Of a stretch of 9,846 nt of DNA, positions 6,754 to 9,846 are shown in pieces; position 1 is the stretch's first letter; each line of letters opens with the position of its first letter. The notes under the pieces were generated by a model, which had not been told where the DNA came from, did not search any database, and saw only the letters and a program-made list of their open reading frames with translations. The position numbers and the translations under genes were made by a program. Source of the DNA: Ruminococcaceae bacterium UBA945 (lineage in GTDB: Bacteria; Bacillota; Clostridia; Oscillospirales; Acutalibacteraceae); contig DBCZ01000079.1 in assembly GCA_002293315.1 (NCBI GenBank), forward strand, positions 8,709 to 18,554, in the 5' to 3' direction.

Positions 6754-7866
6754 ATGAAAATAATCTTTACCGGCGGCGGTAGCGCCGGGCATATCAATCC
6801 GGCTCTAGCCATGGCGGGCTACCTGAAGCATAAGCTTCCGGAAGCGAAGATTCTCTATATCGGCGCAAAAGGCGCAATGGAGGAGAAGCTTGTTCCCGCG
6901 GCGGGCTATGACATCAAAACCATCACCATCGCGGGGTTTCAGCGCAAGCTTACGCCGAAGAATATCGCCCGCAATGTCAAGAATATCGCCAATCTCTTCA
7001 CCTCGAGCAGCGAGGCGAAGAAGATTATCAAAAGCTTTGCTCCCGATGTTTGCGTCGGTACGGGAGGCTTCGTCAGCGGGCCGGTGATACGCGAGGCGGT
7101 GAAGCTCGGCGTTCCGTGCGTAATCCACGATTCCAACGCCTATCCCGGCGTGACGACGAAAATGCTCTCTAAAAGCGTGAAGGCAGTCATGATTCCCGTT
7201 CCCGAAGCCGCGAAATATTTCGATGCCTCCGTCAAATGCGTCGTAACGGGAAACCCTGTGCGCTATGACGTCATCGTGGCGGACAGAAGCCTTTCCCGCG
7301 AAGCACTCGGGCTTGACGCGCGCCCGCTCGTGCTCTCCTTCGGCGGAAGCCTCGGCGCGGCGGCAATCAATTCCGCGGTTATTGACATGCTTGCCGAGAG
7401 CGTTAAAACGAAGGAGTATCAGCACATACACGGCTACGGCACCCACGACGATAACTTCCTTGAGCGCGCGGAAAGCAAGATAAATTTATCCGAAAACCCC
7501 CAAATTGAGCTTTTGCCGTACATCAACAATATGAGTGAGGTTCTCACGGCGGCTGACGTCATCATATGCCGCTCCGGGGCAATTACGCTTTCTGAAATCG
7601 AGGCAAAGGGTAAGGCTGCGATTCTCATCCCCTCGCCCAATGTAGCGGAAAACCACCAGTATCACAATGCAATGGTGCTGAAGAATAATAACGCCGCCGA
7701 GGTGATAGTCGAGAGCGAGCTAAATGGAAACCTGCTTTGGGAGACCGTCAGAGAGGTTTTGGACGACCCCGAAAAACTGAAAAGTCTCGGCAATAATGCG
7801 AAAAAAATGAGTGTGCCAGACGCCGACGAGCGCATTTTCAATATAATAATGTCCGCAATGGAATAA
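6754..7866 (+). CDS. murG: UDP-N-acetylglucosamine--N-acetylmuramyl-(pentapeptide) pyrophosphoryl-undecaprenol GlcNAc transferase MurG
   Basis: MurG is the peripheral membrane glycosyltransferase (GT-B fold, family GT28) that adds GlcNAc to lipid I to form lipid II. At 370 residues it has normal length. N-terminal domain: GGGSAGHINPALA (7-19), GTGGFVSGPVIREA (102-115) and IHDSNAYPG (124-132), where the more usual form is HEQNA-PG. C-terminal UDP-GlcNAc-binding domain: FGGSLGAAAIN (196-206), RSGAITLSEIEAKGKAAILIP (273-293) and ENHQYHNA (299-306), with Glu281, His301, Gln302 and Asn305 in the expected places. TGGAGGA ends three bases before the ATG, a slightly short but usable spacing. The gene is isolated by repeat-bearing spacers of 159 and 160 bases on its two sides, so its own transcription signals are possible, though I see no good promoter. 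murB and murC, frequent neighbours in other clusters, are absent. Confidence 0.97.
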   Translation: MKIIFTGGGSAGHINPALAMAGYLKHKLPEAKILYIGAKGAMEEKLVPAAGYDIKTITIAGFQRKLTPKNIARNVKNIANLFTSSSEAKKIIKSFAPDVCVGTGGFVSGPVIREAVKLGVPCVIHDSNAYPGVTTKMLSKSVKAVMIPVPEAAKYFDASVKCVVTGNPVRYDVIVADRSLSREALGLDARPLVLSFGGSLGAAAINSAVIDMLAESVKTKEYQHIHGYGTHDDNFLERAESKINLSENPQIELLPYINNMSEVLTAADVIICRSGAITLSEIEAKGKAAILIPSPNVAENHQYHNAMVLKNNNAAEVIVESELNGNLLWETVREVLDDPEKLKSLGNNAKKMSVPDADERIFNIIMSAME

Positions 7867-7886
7867 ACAAAATATATCTGTAATTG

Positions 7887-7915
7887 ACATGTTACATTCT
7901 TTTAATGTAACATGT
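7887..7915. repeat. Perfect 12-bp inverted repeat downstream of murG
   Basis: ACATGTTACATT (7887-7898) and AATGTAACATGT (7904-7915) flank the 5-base loop CTTTT. The stem is AT-rich and is followed by TATTGCTG, not by a T-run, so it is at best a weak terminator for murG. It could equally be a protein binding site or the core of a small repeat element. It begins inside the AATTGACA motif shared with two other spacers. Confidence 0.7.
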
Positions 7916-8010
7916 TATTGCTGTAAAGCAGTTGATAGCGGGCGTTGACCAGTAGGGGCGCTTTCCATGCCCGCCCATTTGGCAACAATGCCTATTATCC
8001 ATTTCATTGT
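7916..8010. repeat. GTAGGGGCG-type intergenic repeat ahead of ftsQ
   Basis: This non-coding stretch holds GCGGGC (7938-7943) pairing with GCCCGC (7969-7974), and GTAGGGGCG (7952-7960) whose GGGCG can pair with CGCCC (7972-7976). The GTAGGG-GCG block resembles 6610-6618 after ftsW. A small TGCT-GTAA-AGCA hairpin sits at 7919-7930. TATTAT (7993-7998) could be a -10 box, but no -35 is at the right distance. Confidence 0.5.
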
Positions 8011-8026
8011 AAGAAAGGAGGAAAAG

Positions 8027-9280
8027 ATGAGCGAATACCGCAGAAACAGCTCTCGCCATGACGACAGGCAAAGCCGCCGGCGAAGCCAGAGCGATAGGCA
8101 AGTGCGCGGAGTTACGAGCCTTGAAGCGGCGCGTGACAGAATGCGCCGAGCGGATAGCTTCAACGCGAAGTGGACAGATGAAGATTTCGCGCAATTTTCC
8201 TCCCCGTCACGCACACCACGCGGCGTAGTGCGAAGACCCGCAGGCGGCAAGCGGCCGCCGAGACCGCCGAAGAAACGCAGAAATCCGAAATCAGCCGCAC
8301 GGAGAAGACTCAAGATAATCTTCCTGATCATAGGAATTTTTACGCTTGCGATTATCACGGCGCTGCTTTGCATTTTCCTTGTCTTCAAGCTGGAGAATAT
8401 CAGGGTTGAGGGAGATGTGGTCTATTCCGAGCAGGATATAATCGCTATATGCGATTACACCAAGGGCGATAATCTCTTCTTTCTAACCACCACGGATAAA
8501 GAGGAGCTCCTTGAAGAAAAGCTGCCATATATAAAAGAGGCGAAAATTCGCAGAGAGATTCCCAACGCGATTGTAATTGAGATAACCGGAGCTGCCGTCG
8601 TGAGTAATGTGCAGGTGGAAAGCGGCTATCTGTATGTCAGCGGCGATGCAAAGATTTTGGAAATTGCAGCTGAGCCGTACGCCGGCATCATGATGGTGCA
8701 GGGCCTGGAGGTGCAGTCTCCCGTCGCGGGGGCAGACATAAACGTTGTGAATAAGGAGGCCGAGGAGGCGTATACCGTCATTTCCATGCAGACAGATGAA
8801 TCTCAGGCGCAGGCCGAGTTCACAAAGCTTGATTTGACGAACCAGCACGACATAAGAATGTGGTATCAGGACAGAATAGAAATGATTCTCGGCAGTGCTT
8901 CATGGCTGGATTATAAAATCCGTTTCGGGCTGCGCATCGTGCGCGAGCAGACAGACGTCATAACCGCCAACGCCCGCGGGGTGCTGGATTTGAGCCTCTC
9001 TAAGGAGGAAAACAAGGCTCCCTTTGCGCAGGATTACTCTCAAATGCCCGCAGAGCCGGCCGGCGACGGCACCGATGGCACTGATGGCACTGATTCCGCA
9101 CCCGCCTTCGCCGATAACCCCGGCAGGGGAGACGATATCCCGGATTATCCCCATGGAGCCCGGCCACCCTCAACGCCCGATGAAGATACAGGTGGCGACA
9201 GCGGTGACGGCGATGACTCCGGCGGTGATGATGGCGATTCGGACACGGGTGACGGAGACGACGGCTATTCAGACGAATAA
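8027..9280 (+). CDS. ftsQ: Cell division protein FtsQ/DivIB (POTRA domain) with acidic C-terminal tail
   Basis: Bitopic division protein that, with FtsL and DivIC/FtsB, controls septal peptidoglycan synthesis; 417 residues from this start. Seen: a cytoplasmic region of about 95 residues very rich in Arg, Ser and Pro (PRGVVRRPAGGKRPPRPPKKRR at about 64-85), one membrane segment (about 96-119), and a POTRA domain starting at FKLENIRVEGDVVYSEQDI (120-138) and ending near IPNAIVIEITGA (178-189). A beta domain extends to about residue 325. The last 75 residues form a low-complexity Asp/Gly/Ser tail. Length well exceeds B. subtilis DivIB (about 260 residues) because of both ends. AAAGGAGG (8014-8021) five bases upstream fixes the ATG at 8027; the in-frame ATG at 7967 lies within the repeat spacer and is rejected. 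The nucleotide tail includes three 9-base GAYGGCACY units at 9065-9091. Identification rests on POTRA, topology and context. Confidence 0.92.
   Translation: MSEYRRNSSRHDDRQSRRRSQSDRQVRGVTSLEAARDRMRRADSFNAKWTDEDFAQFSSPSRTPRGVVRRPAGGKRPPRPPKKRRNPKSAARRRLKIIFLIIGIFTLAIITALLCIFLVFKLENIRVEGDVVYSEQDIIAICDYTKGDNLFFLTTTDKEELLEEKLPYIKEAKIRREIPNAIVIEITGAAVVSNVQVESGYLYVSGDAKILEIAAEPYAGIMMVQGLEVQSPVAGADINVVNKEAEEAYTVISMQTDESQAQAEFTKLDLTNQHDIRMWYQDRIEMILGSASWLDYKIRFGLRIVREQTDVITANARGVLDLSLSKEENKAPFAQDYSQMPAEPAGDGTDGTDGTDSAPAFADNPGRGDDIPDYPHGARPPSTPDEDTGGDSGDGDDSGGDDGDSDTGDGDDGYSDE
9065..9091 (+). repeat. Three 9-base in-frame tandem repeats in the ftsQ tail
   Basis: GACGGCACC, GATGGCACT and GATGGCACT lie head to tail and encode (Asp-Gly-Thr)x3 at residues 347-355. 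Such a repeat can change copy number in frame by slippage, so tail length may vary between strains (inference). Confidence 0.75.
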
Positions 9281-9281
9281 A

Positions 9282-9308
9282 TTGATATTCATTCCTATAA
9301 ATTATAAT
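9282..9308 (+). promoter_or_regulatory. Weak candidate promoter just after ftsQ
   Basis: TTGATA (9282-9287) and TATAAT (9303-9308) are both good boxes, but the spacer is 15 bases, shorter than the preferred 16-18. A second TATAAT at 9333-9338 lacks a recognisable -35. The region is AT-rich, so chance boxes are likely. Confidence 0.3.
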
Positions 9309-9370
9309 AATGCCCGCTAATGCTGACTATTCTATAATCATGCGGTATTGGGTGAAAGCTTATGCACTTG

Positions 9371-9412
9371 CTGTAAAGGCAAATATGCCGTTAAATAGCA
9401 GTATATTTACAG
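9371..9412. repeat. Nested inverted repeats in the ftsZ leader
   Basis: CTGTAAA (9371-9377) can pair with TTTACAG (9406-9412), enclosing a smaller hairpin GGCA-AATA-TGCC (9378-9389). The structure lies just upstream of the best ftsZ promoter and has no T-run after it. It may be a protein site or a weak end signal for the ftsQ transcript. Confidence 0.4.
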
Positions 9413-9419
9413 AATTCTC

Positions 9420-9448
9420 TTGATATTCGCGCGAAAAAGTGGTAAATT
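9420..9448 (+). promoter_or_regulatory. Sigma-A-type promoter for ftsZ
   Basis: TTGATA (9420-9425; five of six consensus bases) and TAAATT (9443-9448; four of six) are separated by 17 bases. TG at 9440-9441 gives an extended -10. The predicted start site near 9455 would leave a leader of about 100 bases. That leader contains two inverted repeats, TAAAGC-GATTA-GCTTTA (9472-9488) and AGCTG-TAGTT-CAGCT (9523-9537), the latter ending seven bases before the ribosome binding site GGAGGA (9545-9550). Confidence 0.6.
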
Positions 9449-9556
9449 AGTCTTTGAAGTATGCCTAAGAATAAAGCGATTAGCTTTACATTATGACAGT
9501 GCTGACTATATCCGTATTGCAAAGCTGTAGTTCAGCTAACGAATGGAGGAGAAAAT

Positions 9557-9846
9557 ATGCCTTTTGAGGTTGATAATCTGCTGGACGAAGCTCCACAGAA
9601 AATCAAGGTCGTCGGTGTCGGCGGCGGCGGCGGAAATGCCGTAAACCACATCGCGGAGGCGGGGGTAAGAAGCGTTGAGCTTGTTTGCATGAACACAGAT
9701 AAACAGGCGCTGCAGCATTCACAGGCCACTGTGAAGGTACAGATAGGCGAAAAGCTCACGGGCGGCAGAGGCGCCGGCTCTAAGCCGGAAATCGGCGCAA
9801 AGGCCGCCGACGAAAGCAATGAGCTGATTGAAAGCACGCTTCGCGA
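9557..9846 (+). CDS. ftsZ: Cell division protein FtsZ (N-terminal 96 residues, 3' end cut by window)
   Basis: FtsZ is the tubulin-like GTPase that polymerises into the division ring. Only the first 96 of an expected 350-400 residues are in the window. Seen: a short N-terminal segment; the first strand and nucleotide-binding loop IKVVGVGGGGGNAVNHI (16-32); the NTDKQAL motif (46-52); IGEKLTGGRGAGSKPEIG (63-80), the equivalent of the usual 'IG-KLT-GLGAG-NPE-G' loop; and AADESNELIE (83-92). The tubulin signature GGGTGTG would lie past the window end. GGAGGA (9545-9550) is six bases upstream of the ATG, so the start is secure. A 276-base leader with its own promoter separates it from ftsQ, and no ftsA is present between them. 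The -G-R-G-A-G-S-K- form of the loop differs from the common -G-L-G-A-G-A-N-, although the core glycines are kept. Confidence 0.96.
   Translation, partial: MPFEVDNLLDEAPQKIKVVGVGGGGGNAVNHIAEAGVRSVELVCMNTDKQALQHSQATVKVQIGEKLTGGRGAGSKPEIGAKAADESNELIESTLR

Noticed and set aside
6805..7446. A 213-codon - strand ORF opposite murG
   Set aside because: It is fully antisense to conserved murG motifs, and long shadow frames are expected at this base composition. Its composition (His/Arg rich) is typical of an antisense frame.
7967..8026. Upstream ATG extension of ftsQ by 20 residues
   Set aside because: It lies in repeat DNA without a ribosome binding site, whereas AAAGGAGG is correctly spaced before the ATG at 8027.
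7915..8388. A 157-codon - strand ORF opposite the start of ftsQ
   Set aside because: It overlaps the repeat spacer and the Arg-rich ftsQ N-terminus, with no ribosome binding site or recognisable domain.
9521..9545. A tRNA-like D-arm (GTAGTTCAGCTAACG) upstream of ftsZ
   Set aside because: No acceptor, anticodon or T arm is present, and ftsZ's ribosome binding site follows directly. The likeness is only the short AGCTG-CAGCT hairpin.
1..9846. CRISPR array, transposase gene, phage genes, defence or toxin-antitoxin system
   Set aside because: None seen. Every substantial open frame with coding character is a dcw gene, and the repeats are short and intergenic without regular spacers.

Overview
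The window is a stretch of the division and cell wall (dcw) cluster of a Gram-positive bacterium. All genes lie on the + strand in the order mraZ (3' end only), rsmH, ftsL-like, a class B penicillin-binding protein with two PASTA domains, mraY, ftsW/spoVE, murG, ftsQ/divIB and ftsZ (5' end only). PASTA domains on the division transpeptidase, AGGAGG-type ribosome binding sites, and the MraZ and RsmH sequence types point to Firmicutes. The Clostridia, and probably an Oscillospiraceae/Ruminococcaceae-like lineage, are the best guess. That guess rests on the gene order, the moderately GC-rich coding style and the small 'AATTGACA / GTAGGG-GCG' intergenic repeats. Genus cannot be read from this sequence.

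Layout. Positions 1-1180 hold the end of mraZ and all of rsmH, separated by one base. A 132-base spacer made largely of short repeats leads to ftsL (1313-1858). A 109-base spacer follows with a strong extended -10 promoter, a palindrome inside that promoter and, downstream of it, an intrinsic terminator hairpin. The PBP gene (1968-4307), mraY (4331-5326) and ftsW (5356-6594) are then closely packed. Two spacers of about 160 bases, again carrying repeats and inverted repeats, flank murG (6754-7866). ftsQ/divIB (8027-9280) has a long acidic tail. A 276-base non-coding leader with a promoter, several inverted repeats and a duplicated motif set precedes ftsZ (9557 to the window end).

How the genes work together. 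MraY and MurG make lipid I and lipid II on the inner membrane face. FtsW polymerises lipid II and the class B PBP cross-links it. FtsL and FtsQ/DivIB are the bitopic regulators of that synthase pair. FtsZ builds the ring that positions the machine. RsmH methylates 16S rRNA and MraZ is the transcriptional regulator usually found at the head of the cluster. The soluble Mur ligases (murC, D, E, F), murB and ftsA, which many dcw clusters carry between these genes, are absent here and must be elsewhere or outside the window.

The protein-coding content is conventional, and I see no sign of an undescribed multi-gene system. The parts worth a second look are non-coding: the promoter-palindrome-terminator arrangement in front of the PBP gene, the dispersed repeats at three operon junctions, the perfect 12-bp inverted repeat after murG, and the structured ftsZ leader.
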